From Bacteroidetes bacterium UBA4416 (GTDB lineage Bacteria; Bacteroidota; Bacteroidia; B-17B0; Aurantibacillaceae), in NCBI GenBank assembly GCA_002390745.1, contig DGQK01000007.1:70075-134074 (forward strand): a DNA stretch of 64,000 nt, read 5' to 3'. Shown one piece after another: positions 1 through 8,710 of this stretch; the stretch's first letter is position 1; each line of letters starts with the position of its first letter. Made by a program: the position numbers and the translations under genes. The notes beneath the pieces are model-generated. The model was given only the letters and a program-made list of their open reading frames with translations. It searched no databases and had not been told where the DNA came from.

Positions 1-1
1 G

Positions 2-2449
2 GCCAACCTCCTGACCAACTCCACGGATGTGTTTTCGATGGGCGTGATCAACGGTGGGGGCAGCAGCGGATGCCTTTACCATTACATGTCTTCTTTTTTA
101 AGAAAAACATTTACGACAGCGGATCCTGATAAAAACATCTGTACGGCCACTACGACGCTTTCGCTGAATGGCACTGTAACAGGGGGCTCTACAACTGGCA
201 TCTGGACGACCAGCGGCACAGGCAGTTTCGGCAATGCTACCAGCCTTGCGACTACCTATTCCTTAAGCGCCAACGACCTTGCCCAATCGCAGATCAGGCT
301 GGTGCTTACCTCTACCGGAAACTGCACCCCGGTAACGGATACGGTGTATGTGAACATCTTCCAATCGCCGGTTGTGAATGCCAACAATGGCCTGACACTT
401 TGCAAAAATAATATTTCACCTATCCCGCTGAACGGCACTTTACAGTTTGCGGCCGGTGCCAACTGGACGAGCTCAGGCTCAGGATCTTTCGGAAATCCGG
501 GATCGCTCAATACGACCTACCTGCCTTCTCCGGCAGATCTCGCCGCCAACAGCATCAAGATCAAACTGACTTCTACCGGAAGCCTCAACGGCTGCCCGAA
601 TACCTACGACAGCCTTGTTGTAAGCTTCATTGATCCGCCGGTGGTAAGCACCAGCGGTGACGTTTCCGTGTGTGCCAACAACCCGACGGTGGCCATCAGC
701 GGCACGGTGGGCGTTGCAACCTTCTCAACGGGTGTATGGTCAACGACCGGCTCGGGACTGTTCTCGCCAAGCACAACTTCTTTAAATACGGTGTACCAGC
801 TCAGCCCGGCCGATATTGCACAGGGCAACCTGGTCATCAGGCTGACTTCTACCAACAACCTGAATTGTAAGCAGGTGTATGACAGCTTACGGGTAACGGT
901 AACGCCGAAGCCTAATGTGAATGCGGGCCTGAGCGATACGATCTGCTCCAGCAATATCTTCTATCCGCTGAATGGCTCTGTAACGGGTGGCGCCAGCGCA
1001 GGAACCTGGACAAGCTTAGGTAACGGCACGTTTGGAAATCCTAACAGCCTCAGTACCATCTACACGCTTGGCCAAAACGACACGATCAGCGGCAGTGTCA
1101 AATTGATCCTGACATCCACGGGCAGCAACTGCCTTCCGGAGCGGGATACGATCCGCATTGTGATCGCTAAATCTCCACTGGTAAATGCCGGGCCGGATAA
1201 TGCGTTCTGCGACAACCAGCTGATCCCTCTGAATGGTTCTGTACTGGGGCTCACCACCACGGGGGCATGGACCACCTTAGGAACAGGTGGCTTCACACCG
1301 GACGATTCCCTGCTGGTAACGTATTACCAGCCTTCTCCGCTCGATGTGTCCTCGGGCTCCGTAAGGCTGATCCTCACCTCTACTTATAACAAAGGCTGTG
1401 CAGCCATCCGCGACACGGTGCGGATCAGTTTCAAGCCGGCTCCGACCGCAGATTATAATGCGGACAATGTCTGCACGCACAACCTGGCCACATTTACGGA
1501 TAATTCGACAACGACTTCGGGATCACTCACCGGCTGGAGCTGGAATTTTGGTGACCTTGGGACATCGATTGCCGAAGATGCCACGCATGCTTATGCCAGC
1601 CCGGGAACCTACACGGTAACGCATGTGGTATTCAGCAGCAATGGCTGCCGCGATACGATCCAAAAGCCAATGGAGGTGTATGCGCTGCCGCAGGCGCTGT
1701 TCCATCAGAATACGCCTTGTGTGGGCAATTCGACCCAGTTTGTGGATGATTCGCAATCGCCGGCGGGCAGCATCATTGGCTGGCACTGGCTCTTTGGCGA
1801 CAACAGCTCTTCGGGCATACAGAATCCGACACATGCGTACAGCGCTGCAGGGAATTATACCGTCAGCATGACGGTAACCTCTTCCTTTGGCTGTAAAGAT
1901 ACCATCGTGAAACAGATCACCGTTATCCCGGGACCGAAAGCTGATTTTGCCGTAACACCAAATCCTCTGGAAGCCCTGGAAACAGGAAGCTTTACTGACC
2001 AGTCAAATGGTCCTTCCTCGCTGGTGAGCTGGTATTGGGGCTTCGGCGACGAATCGGCCAGCAACCAGCAAAATCCGACACACGCCTACGACACTCCGGG
2101 CGACTACAGCGTATACCTGGCGGTGAAAGATATCAACGGCTGCATCGACACGGTCAGGAAAGATATTTCGGTGATCCTGATGCCTGACGTTCCAACGGCA
2201 TTCTCTCCAAACGGCGACGGACAGAATGATATCTTCCGTGTGCGCGGCGGGCCGTTCAAAACAATGACGCTGAGGATATACAATAACTGGGGGCAGCTCA
2301 TCTTTGAAAGCAACGACCAGGCCACAGGATGGAACGGCACCTTCAACGGCACAGAGCAACCGATTGGCGTGTATGTGTGGGTGGTTGATGTGGAGATGCT
2401 CAACGGAAAACTAATTAAAAAAACGGGTGATGTCACCTTATTAAGGTAA
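2..2449 (+). CDS. Giant repetitive secreted protein, type B T9SS sorting domain (5' partial)
   Basis: The reading frame is open to the first base of the window, so the N-terminus and signal peptide lie upstream. About 815 residues are visible. Residues about 35-475 are five tandem units of roughly 87 residues, each with a pattern like WTSSGSGSFG followed by a TYxLSxxD segment and RLxLTSTG. Three PKD domains follow (about 480-560, 565-645, 646-722), marked by WSWNFGD, WHWLFGD and WYWGFGD. The last 85 residues, starting near AFSPNGDGQND, are the gliding-motility-associated C-terminal (type B) sorting domain. Known of the family: such proteins cross the outer membrane by the type IX system and act as surface adhesins or matrix proteins. 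The next gene, two bases downstream, is a PorP/SprF protein, the usual partner of type B cargo. The ligand is unknown. Confidence 0.9.
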   Translation, partial: ANLLTNSTDVFSMGVINGGGSSGCLYHYMSSFLRKTFTTADPDKNICTATTTLSLNGTVTGGSTTGIWTTSGTGSFGNATSLATTYSLSANDLAQSQIRLVLTSTGNCTPVTDTVYVNIFQSPVVNANNGLTLCKNNISPIPLNGTLQFAAGANWTSSGSGSFGNPGSLNTTYLPSPADLAANSIKIKLTSTGSLNGCPNTYDSLVVSFIDPPVVSTSGDVSVCANNPTVAISGTVGVATFSTGVWSTTGSGLFSPSTTSLNTVYQLSPADIAQGNLVIRLTSTNNLNCKQVYDSLRVTVTPKPNVNAGLSDTICSSNIFYPLNGSVTGGASAGTWTSLGNGTFGNPNSLSTIYTLGQNDTISGSVKLILTSTGSNCLPERDTIRIVIAKSPLVNAGPDNAFCDNQLIPLNGSVLGLTTTGAWTTLGTGGFTPDDSLLVTYYQPSPLDVSSGSVRLILTSTYNKGCAAIRDTVRISFKPAPTADYNADNVCTHNLATFTDNSTTTSGSLTGWSWNFGDLGTSIAEDATHAYASPGTYTVTHVVFSSNGCRDTIQKPMEVYALPQALFHQNTPCVGNSTQFVDDSQSPAGSIIGWHWLFGDNSSSGIQNPTHAYSAAGNYTVSMTVTSSFGCKDTIVKQITVIPGPKADFAVTPNPLEALETGSFTDQSNGPSSLVSWYWGFGDESASNQQNPTHAYDTPGDYSVYLAVKDINGCIDTVRKDISVILMPDVPTAFSPNGDGQNDIFRVRGGPFKTMTLRIYNNWGQLIFESNDQATGWNGTFNGTEQPIGVYVWVVDVEMLNGKLIKKTGDVTLLR
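125..1430 (+). repeat. Five tandem ~87-residue coding repeats
   Basis: The 5' part of the adhesin gene is built of diverged in-frame units of about 260 bp. Each carries a Cys near its start, an LNGxVxGG-like turn, GxWTxxGxGxF, and ends with LTSTG plus a second Cys and a DTVxV strand. Unit boundaries are approximate. The array probably continues upstream of the window. Confidence 0.7.
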
Positions 2450-2451
2450 GC

Positions 2452-3447
2452 ATGAAAAAACAAATTATACTCTTTTATTCGGTCCTGCTGATGGGAAGCG
2501 GTGCTTTGAAAGCACAGGATTTCCATCTGTCGATGTATGATGCGGCTCCGATGTTCCTGAACCCCGCCCTCACAGGCGTGGTGGATGCCAACTTCAGGGT
2601 GCACGCGCAATACAGGAATCAGTGGCGCACCGTAACCTTCAAGCCGTACAATACGGCGCTCATCAGTCTCGATGCTCCTAAAGGCAAATGGGGATTCGGC
2701 GGACAGATCATGAACATGCGCGCAGGTATAGGCAACTACAATGTGCTTCAGGGCTTGTTGTCTGTATCTTATGCGGTGTCGCTCGACAAGAAGCGCTTCA
2801 ACAATATTTCGTTCGGCCTGCAGGCAGGCGCTACGCAAAAACGCGTGGAAGCAGGCCTGTACACATTCGATAACCAATACTCGAACCAGAACGGCGGCTC
2901 TTTCGATAATTCGCTGCCGAGCGGCGAGTCCTTCAACAGGCAGTCGTTCGTGACACCGCAATTGAACGCTGGCTTCATGTATTTTAATTCCAAACAGCAG
3001 GCAAGGCTCAATCCTTTCCTGGGCTATTCGGTATTCAACCTTTCCAATCCGAAGGAAACGTACTACAGCACCAGCAACCGTCTGCCGATCAGGCACTATG
3101 CGCATGCGGGCGTGAGGATCAATATCACAGAGCTCTTCTATGTATTGCCGAAAGCGCTGATCATGCTGCAGAAGAATGCGTCTGAACAGATCTACTCTGT
3201 AGATGCGGGCTATTTCTTCAAAGAACAGGAGTTTTACCTGCTCGCAGGCCTTAACTACCGTGTGAAAGATGCCAGCGTGATCTATATCGGTGCCCGTAAG
3301 AACAATTACATCGCCAAGATCGGTTATGATGCGAATGTATCATCTCTGAAAACTGTTTCCAAATACAGGGGCGCCTTTGAAATTTCCTTCACCTACCTGG
3401 CGAAAAAATCAAAATCAAAAGAAGTTCGTCACTGCCCTAGACTATAA
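2452..3447 (+). CDS. PorP/SprF family type IX secretion membrane protein
   Basis: A 331-residue protein with an N-terminal signal peptide (MKKQIILFYSVLLMGSGALKAQ is its hydrophobic leader, cleaved after AQ). It is followed by the family hallmark DFHLSMYDAAPMFLNPALTG and YRNQW. The remainder alternates aromatic beta-strands typical of an outer-membrane barrel. Known of the family: PorP/SprF proteins anchor or assist surface attachment of type B sorted cargo. The gene starts two bases after the adhesin stop and is followed nine bases later by the PorE-like gene, so the three form one transcription unit. I infer that it serves the adhesin just upstream. Confidence 0.93.
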   Translation: MKKQIILFYSVLLMGSGALKAQDFHLSMYDAAPMFLNPALTGVVDANFRVHAQYRNQWRTVTFKPYNTALISLDAPKGKWGFGGQIMNMRAGIGNYNVLQGLLSVSYAVSLDKKRFNNISFGLQAGATQKRVEAGLYTFDNQYSNQNGGSFDNSLPSGESFNRQSFVTPQLNAGFMYFNSKQQARLNPFLGYSVFNLSNPKETYYSTSNRLPIRHYAHAGVRINITELFYVLPKALIMLQKNASEQIYSVDAGYFFKEQEFYLLAGLNYRVKDASVIYIGARKNNYIAKIGYDANVSSLKTVSKYRGAFEISFTYLAKKSKSKEVRHCPRL

Positions 3448-3455
3448 TACAACGT

Positions 3456-5525
3456 ATGAGAAAATTAATTTTACTTACCCTTCTCCTGGCTACAGTCAGC
3501 GCATTCAGCCAATCCAAGAATCTTTGGCTGAAATATGCGGATGCTGCGTACGAGAAAAAAGATTACCCGACCGCTATCTCTTATTACACCAAAGTGCTGG
3601 ATGACACCACCGTGCTGAGTGAGCTCATCCTGCCGTATGAGGTGCAACTGGTGAACCTGAAAACAAAGGATTTCAAACAGGACAGCACAAAGAAGAAAGC
3701 TCAGGCGGCATCCGATGCTTCGGCGCAAAAGAAAATCTCGAAAGCAGATTATATCAACCATAAGCTGGCGCATGCCTACCTGCTGAACTTCGACTATACC
3801 AATGCTGCTGTTTATTTCAAAAAAGTGGTAGACAATGGTTCTTATCCCGGAGATGCCTATTACTATGCGCTCTCGCTGATGCACCTGAAAGATTACAAAA
3901 AAGCGATGGCGAACCTGGAGGAGCTCATGAACAGCACCGCCAACGATTCGATCAAATCTGCGATCCAGAAAAAGATCAGCTCCTGCTATTTTGCCCTTGA
4001 CACGAATAATTACAAGCAACAGATCGTTGTCAAAAAAATGGACACGGTCGTATTTAATGCAGGGACTTCGAGCTTTGCCCCCATGTATTGGGGAAGCCCT
4101 ACCAAATTGTTGTTTACCAGCGCCCGCAAAGGCGGTGTGCTCATCGACCCGGAAAAACAGGATTCGAGGTACTTATGCGACCTATACTACACGGAGCTCA
4201 AGGATACGGGCTGGACAAAAGCCACTAACTTTGGAAGGCCGGTGAATACGGGCCTGCATGAGGGATCGAGCGTGGTTTCTTCAGATGACATCATGTTCTT
4301 CACGCGCTGGAGCGATGCTAACCGCAACGAGTCGTTCATCTACATGGCTAAAATGAAAGACGGCTTTTTTTATGAAGCTTATAAGCTTACGGAAACTGTG
4401 AACCGCAGCGGCTATAAAGCCATGCAGCCTTATATTTCCTTCGACGGCACTAAGCTCTTCTTCTCTTCCAACAAACCAGGAGGCAAAGGCGGCTTCGACC
4501 TCTACATGTGCAACATCGACGAGAATGGCCTTACGGGTGAAGCGATGAACCTGGCTGCCGTGAACACTGCAGGCGATGAAGTGACTCCTTTTTTTCACAG
4601 CATTTCCAATACCCTCTTCTTTGCTTCCAACGGGCATACCGGCCTCGGCGGGCTGGATGTTTTCAAGAGCACGCTGAATGTGGACGACTCGGTATATGCT
4701 TTTCCTAAAAACCTCGGCAGACCGATCAACTCCAGCAAGGACGATGCGTATTTTATTCTTGACCGGCTTCAGACCAAAGGCTATTTCTCGAGCGACCGTG
4801 AGGATTGCCCGGGCGGAAATTGCTACGACATCTACGAATTTGAGAATGAGCCGATCGTATTCGACATCAGTGGTTATGTAACCGATGATGAAACCGGAAA
4901 TCCGATCCCGAGCGCACTCGTCACGATTAAGGATGTACATAATGATGAGGAGCCGATGTTCCTGATTACCGACGAAAAAGGTTATTACTCCTCACCGCTG
5001 AAGGAAAACATGGATTACTTCCTCAAAGCCCAGAAAAAAAGTTACCAGGCAAGCTCCTCGAGCGCTACCACCAAAGGCCTGACAGAAAGCGCACACATAG
5101 AAAGGGATTTCGTGCTGGTAAAGATCCCGGAAGCCGATATTGTAATCGAAGGGATCGAGTACGATCTGAATAAAGCGACCTTAAGGCCTAAATCATTGGA
5201 GATCCTCAATAAGATCTATGATTATTTAGAGCTCAATGACAACTTCAGCATCGAGATCAACGCACACACCGATACACGCGGAAGCGACAAGCTAAATCTG
5301 AAATTATCGCAGGCGCGTGCGAAATCATGCGTGGATTACCTGATCAGCAAAGGGATTGCCAAAGAGCGATTGATTGCCACAGGCTATGGCGAAACACAGC
5401 CTTTGATCCCGGATTCTGAAATTGCAAAGATGGTTCCGAAGAGCGATGAGTTTGAAGAAGCCCACCAGAAGAACCGGAGAACGGCTTTCAAGATCCTGAA
5501 AGAGGCTGACCTGAAAACGAAATAA
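3456..5525 (+). CDS. PorE-like OmpA-family protein (TPR, beta-propeller, CRD, OmpA)
   Basis: A 689-residue exported protein; the signal peptide covers about residues 1-19 (ends AFSQS). Domains in order: TPR-like helices (about 20-190, with YEKKDYPTAISYYTKVL), a PD40/WD40-type propeller (about 200-470, with SSNKPGGKGGFDLYM and FASNGHTGLGGLDVF), a carboxypeptidase-regulatory-like domain (about 475-560, ISGYVTDDETGNPIPSALV), and a C-terminal OmpA peptidoglycan-binding domain (about 570-685, NAHTDTRGSDKLNLKLSQARA). This is the domain order of PorE, which tethers the type IX machinery to peptidoglycan. It may instead be one of the several paralogues that accompany PorP/SprF-adhesin operons. I leave the symbol blank for that reason. 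Confidence 0.9.
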   Translation: MRKLILLTLLLATVSAFSQSKNLWLKYADAAYEKKDYPTAISYYTKVLDDTTVLSELILPYEVQLVNLKTKDFKQDSTKKKAQAASDASAQKKISKADYINHKLAHAYLLNFDYTNAAVYFKKVVDNGSYPGDAYYYALSLMHLKDYKKAMANLEELMNSTANDSIKSAIQKKISSCYFALDTNNYKQQIVVKKMDTVVFNAGTSSFAPMYWGSPTKLLFTSARKGGVLIDPEKQDSRYLCDLYYTELKDTGWTKATNFGRPVNTGLHEGSSVVSSDDIMFFTRWSDANRNESFIYMAKMKDGFFYEAYKLTETVNRSGYKAMQPYISFDGTKLFFSSNKPGGKGGFDLYMCNIDENGLTGEAMNLAAVNTAGDEVTPFFHSISNTLFFASNGHTGLGGLDVFKSTLNVDDSVYAFPKNLGRPINSSKDDAYFILDRLQTKGYFSSDREDCPGGNCYDIYEFENEPIVFDISGYVTDDETGNPIPSALVTIKDVHNDEEPMFLITDEKGYYSSPLKENMDYFLKAQKKSYQASSSSATTKGLTESAHIERDFVLVKIPEADIVIEGIEYDLNKATLRPKSLEILNKIYDYLELNDNFSIEINAHTDTRGSDKLNLKLSQARAKSCVDYLISKGIAKERLIATGYGETQPLIPDSEIAKMVPKSDEFEEAHQKNRRTAFKILKEADLKTK

Positions 5526-5530
5526 ACTAA

Positions 5531-5558
5531 AAAAGAGATACAAGATGTATCTCTTTTT
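5531..5558. terminator. Bidirectional intrinsic terminator
   Basis: Inverted repeat with arms AAAAGAGATAC and GTATCTCTTTT around a short loop, flanked by A and T runs. It sits between the converging PorE-like gene and rsgA and can serve both strands. Confidence 0.85.
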
Positions 5559-5572
5559 TTATATCCTGTTAT

Positions 5573-6505
5573 TTACCGGATCTCCCACTCTTTCCATTCC
5601 ATTTCCTCGCCGTTTAAAATACCCAGGTAACTGTGGTAGCGCTCGGAGGAGATCTCTCCTTCTTCCACGGCTTTGATCACAGCACAATGCGGCTCATTGA
5701 CATGCAGGCAGTTGTTAAATTTACAATCGTTCATGCGCTCACGGATCTCCGGAAAATAATGCCCGACCTCTTCTTTTTTCATCTCCACAAGGCCTAATTC
5801 CTTGATGCCCGGTGAGTCGATGATATCGCCCCCGAACGACAAAGGAAACAACTCGGCAAAGGTAGTGGTATGCATGCCTTTGAGGTGCGCCGAGGAGATA
5901 TCGCCGGTGCGCAGGTTCAGGGAAGGATCGATCGCATTCACTAATGTTGTCTTCCCTACACCGCTATGCCCCGCTATGAGGGAGGTTTTGTCTTTCAATA
6001 CGCCCTTCAGCGATTCGATATCCGAGGCATCAAAGGAGGAAATTAAAAAACACTCGTAGCCGATAGAGTTGTACAGATCGATGATCTCCTGCTGAAATTC
6101 CAGTCCATCTTCATCCAATACATCTTTCTTATTGAAAACAATTTTTGCCGGAATGTCATAGGCTTCGGCCGTCACCAGGAAGCGATCGATGAAGCCCAGC
6201 GAGGTGCGCGGGGCAACCATGGTAGCCACGAGAATAGCCTGGTCGAGGTTACTCGCCAGGATGTGCGCCTGCTTCGACAGGTTGATGGATTTGCGGATGA
6301 TGTAATTCTTCCGCTCGTGGATCTTTATGATCTGGCTGCCGTCGCGGTCGGTTTCATAATCCACGATATCGCCTACCGCCACGGGATTCGTGGTTTTGCG
6401 ATCGTCGAGGCGGATCTTTCCTTTCAGGCGGCATTCCAGCAACTCGCCATCTCCCGCGCGAACGAGGTACCAGCTTCCGGTAGATTTTACAACAAGGCCT
6501 TGCAT
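5573..6505 (-). CDS. rsgA: Ribosome small subunit-dependent GTPase RsgA
   Basis: About 310 residues. It has an N-terminal OB-fold (starting MQGLVVKSTGSWYLV), then a circularly permuted GTPase with motifs in the order G4 (FNKKD), G1 (GHSGVGKTT), G3 (DSPG), and a C-terminal zinc-binding segment CKFNNCLHVNEPHC. Known role: a GTPase that helps mature the 30S subunit. I chose the ATG at 6505 rather than an upstream one at 6532 because the family begins with this OB-fold strand. The gene is monocistronic and convergent with the PorE-like gene. Confidence 0.96.
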   Translation of the reverse strand: MQGLVVKSTGSWYLVRAGDGELLECRLKGKIRLDDRKTTNPVAVGDIVDYETDRDGSQIIKIHERKNYIIRKSINLSKQAHILASNLDQAILVATMVAPRTSLGFIDRFLVTAEAYDIPAKIVFNKKDVLDEDGLEFQQEIIDLYNSIGYECFLISSFDASDIESLKGVLKDKTSLIAGHSGVGKTTLVNAIDPSLNLRTGDISSAHLKGMHTTTFAELFPLSFGGDIIDSPGIKELGLVEMKKEEVGHYFPEIRERMNDCKFNNCLHVNEPHCAVIKAVEEGEISSERYHSYLGILNGEEMEWKEWEIR

Positions 6506-6599
6506 GCTGCAAAAATAAGGATATTTGCCCACAAATAATGATCAATATAAGCTTCTGGTTTTATGGTATATTTGAAATCCAAAATACAAGCTAAAATAA

Positions 6600-7106
6600 A
6601 TGACTTATATATGCAGTTCCTGTGGAAAAGAACATCCAGATTGGCCAGCTATAACTTATTCTGCGCCATTCTATTATTCGGAACTAAATGATGAAGAAAA
6701 AGAAAAAAACACTGAACTCGGCAGTGATCATTGCATCATTTATAACGAGCATCAAACAGACAGATTTATCAGGTGTGTCCTCTTTCAAAAAGTTATAGAC
6801 CATTGTAGTAACCTGGAATATGGACTATGGGTATCTTTGAGTGAATCAAGTTATAAAAACTATGCCGATAATTTTCAAAACACAAATCATATAACACAAT
6901 ACTTCGGGTGGTTATCGAATTTTCTCCCGGAATACTCACATCAAGTAAATATCCCAACGTTAGTAAAAACGAAAGCAGGAAACAAAAGGCCGGAAATAAT
7001 TCCTGACCCTGAATTTGATCACCCCTTTGTTAAAGATTACTATCAAGGTATTACAAAAGAAGAAGCTGAAAAAAGAATTCAAAATATACTATCAAATAAT
7101 AGCTAA
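6600..7106 (+). CDS. DUF2199 domain-containing protein
   Basis: 168 residues. It begins MTYICSSCGKEHPDWPAI, a CxxC pair typical of DUF2199, and continues with the family segments LGSDHCII and DRFIRCVLF. The function of DUF2199 is not known. The gene and its neighbour five bases downstream are visibly richer in A/T than the flanking rsgA and gldA genes, which suggests the pair was acquired together. The CxxC near the N-terminus could bind a metal but only one pair is present. Confidence 0.8.
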   Translation: MTYICSSCGKEHPDWPAITYSAPFYYSELNDEEKEKNTELGSDHCIIYNEHQTDRFIRCVLFQKVIDHCSNLEYGLWVSLSESSYKNYADNFQNTNHITQYFGWLSNFLPEYSHQVNIPTLVKTKAGNKRPEIIPDPEFDHPFVKDYYQGITKEEAEKRIQNILSNNS

Positions 7107-7111
7107 CGGAT

Positions 7112-7744
7112 ATGAGCTCATTAGAACAGATCCAGGCAGATATTCTTTTTCTTTCACGTGAAAAACAAAGCTTTTTTTCGCGGCTGTTTAACTCAAATAC
7201 TGAAAGAATTAATGACCTGAGAATTTTGGAAAAAAAGGTAATAGCTTCCTTGCTGTATGAGAATAATGATCAATACAGAAATTTATCGGACGAAAACACT
7301 GCCCTGCTGGGAAATACGCATTGGTCTTTAAAAATCATAGACTGTGACAACGCAGGAAAAAGCTTCTATTATACCAATCACATTGAGGCTGTTCTCGAAA
7401 TGAAAGGATTTCTTCATGGAAAGGGAATCGCCTACTATTTTACGCTCCCTGAGAGGTCTCCGGAGTTTAGTTACATCAATTCACTGGGAGAATTTAGATT
7501 ATATAATGCAGAACAATTTTTGGAATCCGGAACCCTTCCCGGCTCTTTCGAATGCTATACGGATAACAAAGGCAGAGTGACTGTAGAAAAAGCTGTTCAA
7601 AAATCCAGCACTCTATATGCCAGAATTATTATTAAAAATGTGATTGGAGATCCGTTTAATGGAAATTCCGCAAAGCGAAAAACATTTCTAAAGAACAGGC
7701 TGGATCTTTTGGAACTCATCCGGAAACAGGTTATTCTCCCTTAA
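7112..7744 (+). CDS. Hypothetical protein co-transcribed with DUF2199 gene
   Basis: 210 residues with no family I recognise. It has no signal peptide or membrane segment. The N-terminal 60 residues are charged and helical (EKQSFFSRLFNSNTERINDL); the rest alternates short beta-like and polar stretches and ends with a helical LLELIRKQVILP. It follows the DUF2199 gene by five bases and shares its A/T-rich composition, so the two probably act together. No function can be given. Confidence 0.7.
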   Translation: MSSLEQIQADILFLSREKQSFFSRLFNSNTERINDLRILEKKVIASLLYENNDQYRNLSDENTALLGNTHWSLKIIDCDNAGKSFYYTNHIEAVLEMKGFLHGKGIAYYFTLPERSPEFSYINSLGEFRLYNAEQFLESGTLPGSFECYTDNKGRVTVEKAVQKSSTLYARIIIKNVIGDPFNGNSAKRKTFLKNRLDLLELIRKQVILP

Positions 7745-7804
7745 CAATCATTATACAAAAATTTAGGATTATAATCCTTATTTTTGAGTTGCAAAGTATT
7801 TTCT

Positions 7805-8710
7805 ATGTCCATACAAGTCAATAATGTTACCAAGCTTTATGGCGCTCAAAAAGCGCTGGATAATGTTTCTTTTGAGATCGGAACCAATGAGATTGTGGGT
7901 TTCCTGGGACCGAACGGCGCGGGAAAAAGCACCATGATGAAGATCCTCACCTGCTATATTCCAGCCAGCGAAGGAAGCGCAAAGGTCTGCGGATTCAACA
8001 CCAGCGACCAGACGGTGGAGGTACGCCGCCAGATCGGCTATCTGCCGGAGCATAACCCTCTGTACCTGGACATGTACGTGAAAGAATTCCTGGAATTTAC
8101 GGGAAAGCTCTATGGTGTAAAAAACATCAAACCCCGCGTAGCGGACATGATCGACATGACCGGTTTGCAAAAAGAACAGAATAAGAAGATCGGCGCCCTT
8201 TCCAAAGGCTACCGCCAGCGTGTGGGCCTGGCGCAAGCCATGATCCACGATCCGAAAGTGCTGATCATGGATGAGCCGACCACCGGCCTCGATCCCAACC
8301 AGCTGGAGGAGATCCGGGAGCTCATCAAAAAACTCGGCAAGCAAAAAACCGTGATGCTGAGTACTCACATCATGCAGGAGGTGGAAGCTGTTTGCGACCG
8401 CGTCATCATCATTAATAACGGCACTATCGTGGCTAATGATACGACCCATACCCTTCAGCAAAGCACGACGAAGCAGGTCATTACGGTGGAATTCGATAAG
8501 AGCGTGAACAAGCAGTCCCTGAAAAATCTGGCGGGTGTGGAAGAAGCGATCCTCATTTCCGGCAACAACTGGAAAATTGTAGCAGAGCCCGCCCTGGATG
8601 TCCGGAAGGAACTGTTCAACTTTGCCGTAAAGAACGACATCGGCATTCTCACCCTGAATAAAGAAGAGCAAAAGCTGGAAGATGTGTTCAAACAGTTAAC
8701 GAAAAAATAA
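7805..8710 (+). CDS. gldA: Gliding-motility ABC transporter ATPase GldA
   Basis: 301 residues with Walker A (GPNGAGKST, about residue 34), signature LSKGYRQRVGLAQ (about 134), Walker B VLIMDEPTTGLDP (about 154) and switch STHIM. The stretch IGYLPEHNPLYLD and the start MSIQVNNVTKLYG match GldA of Flavobacterium. Known role: ATPase of the GldA-GldF-GldG transporter linked to gliding; many non-gliding Bacteroidota keep a homologue. The ATG at 7805 is preferred over an upstream TTG. gldF and gldG are not adjacent here. The stop codon overlaps the next start (TAATG). Confidence 0.85.
   Translation: MSIQVNNVTKLYGAQKALDNVSFEIGTNEIVGFLGPNGAGKSTMMKILTCYIPASEGSAKVCGFNTSDQTVEVRRQIGYLPEHNPLYLDMYVKEFLEFTGKLYGVKNIKPRVADMIDMTGLQKEQNKKIGALSKGYRQRVGLAQAMIHDPKVLIMDEPTTGLDPNQLEEIRELIKKLGKQKTVMLSTHIMQEVEAVCDRVIIINNGTIVANDTTHTLQQSTTKQVITVEFDKSVNKQSLKNLAGVEEAILISGNNWKIVAEPALDVRKELFNFAVKNDIGILTLNKEEQKLEDVFKQLTKK

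Noticed and set aside
2104..3105. Long open frame on the minus strand opposite the adhesin and PorP/SprF genes
   Set aside because: It lies wholly antisense to two well-supported genes, resembles no family, and is the expected by-product of their codon use.
7784..7804. Upstream TTG start for gldA
   Set aside because: The seven extra residues are not GldA-like, while the ATG at 7805 starts the conserved sequence.
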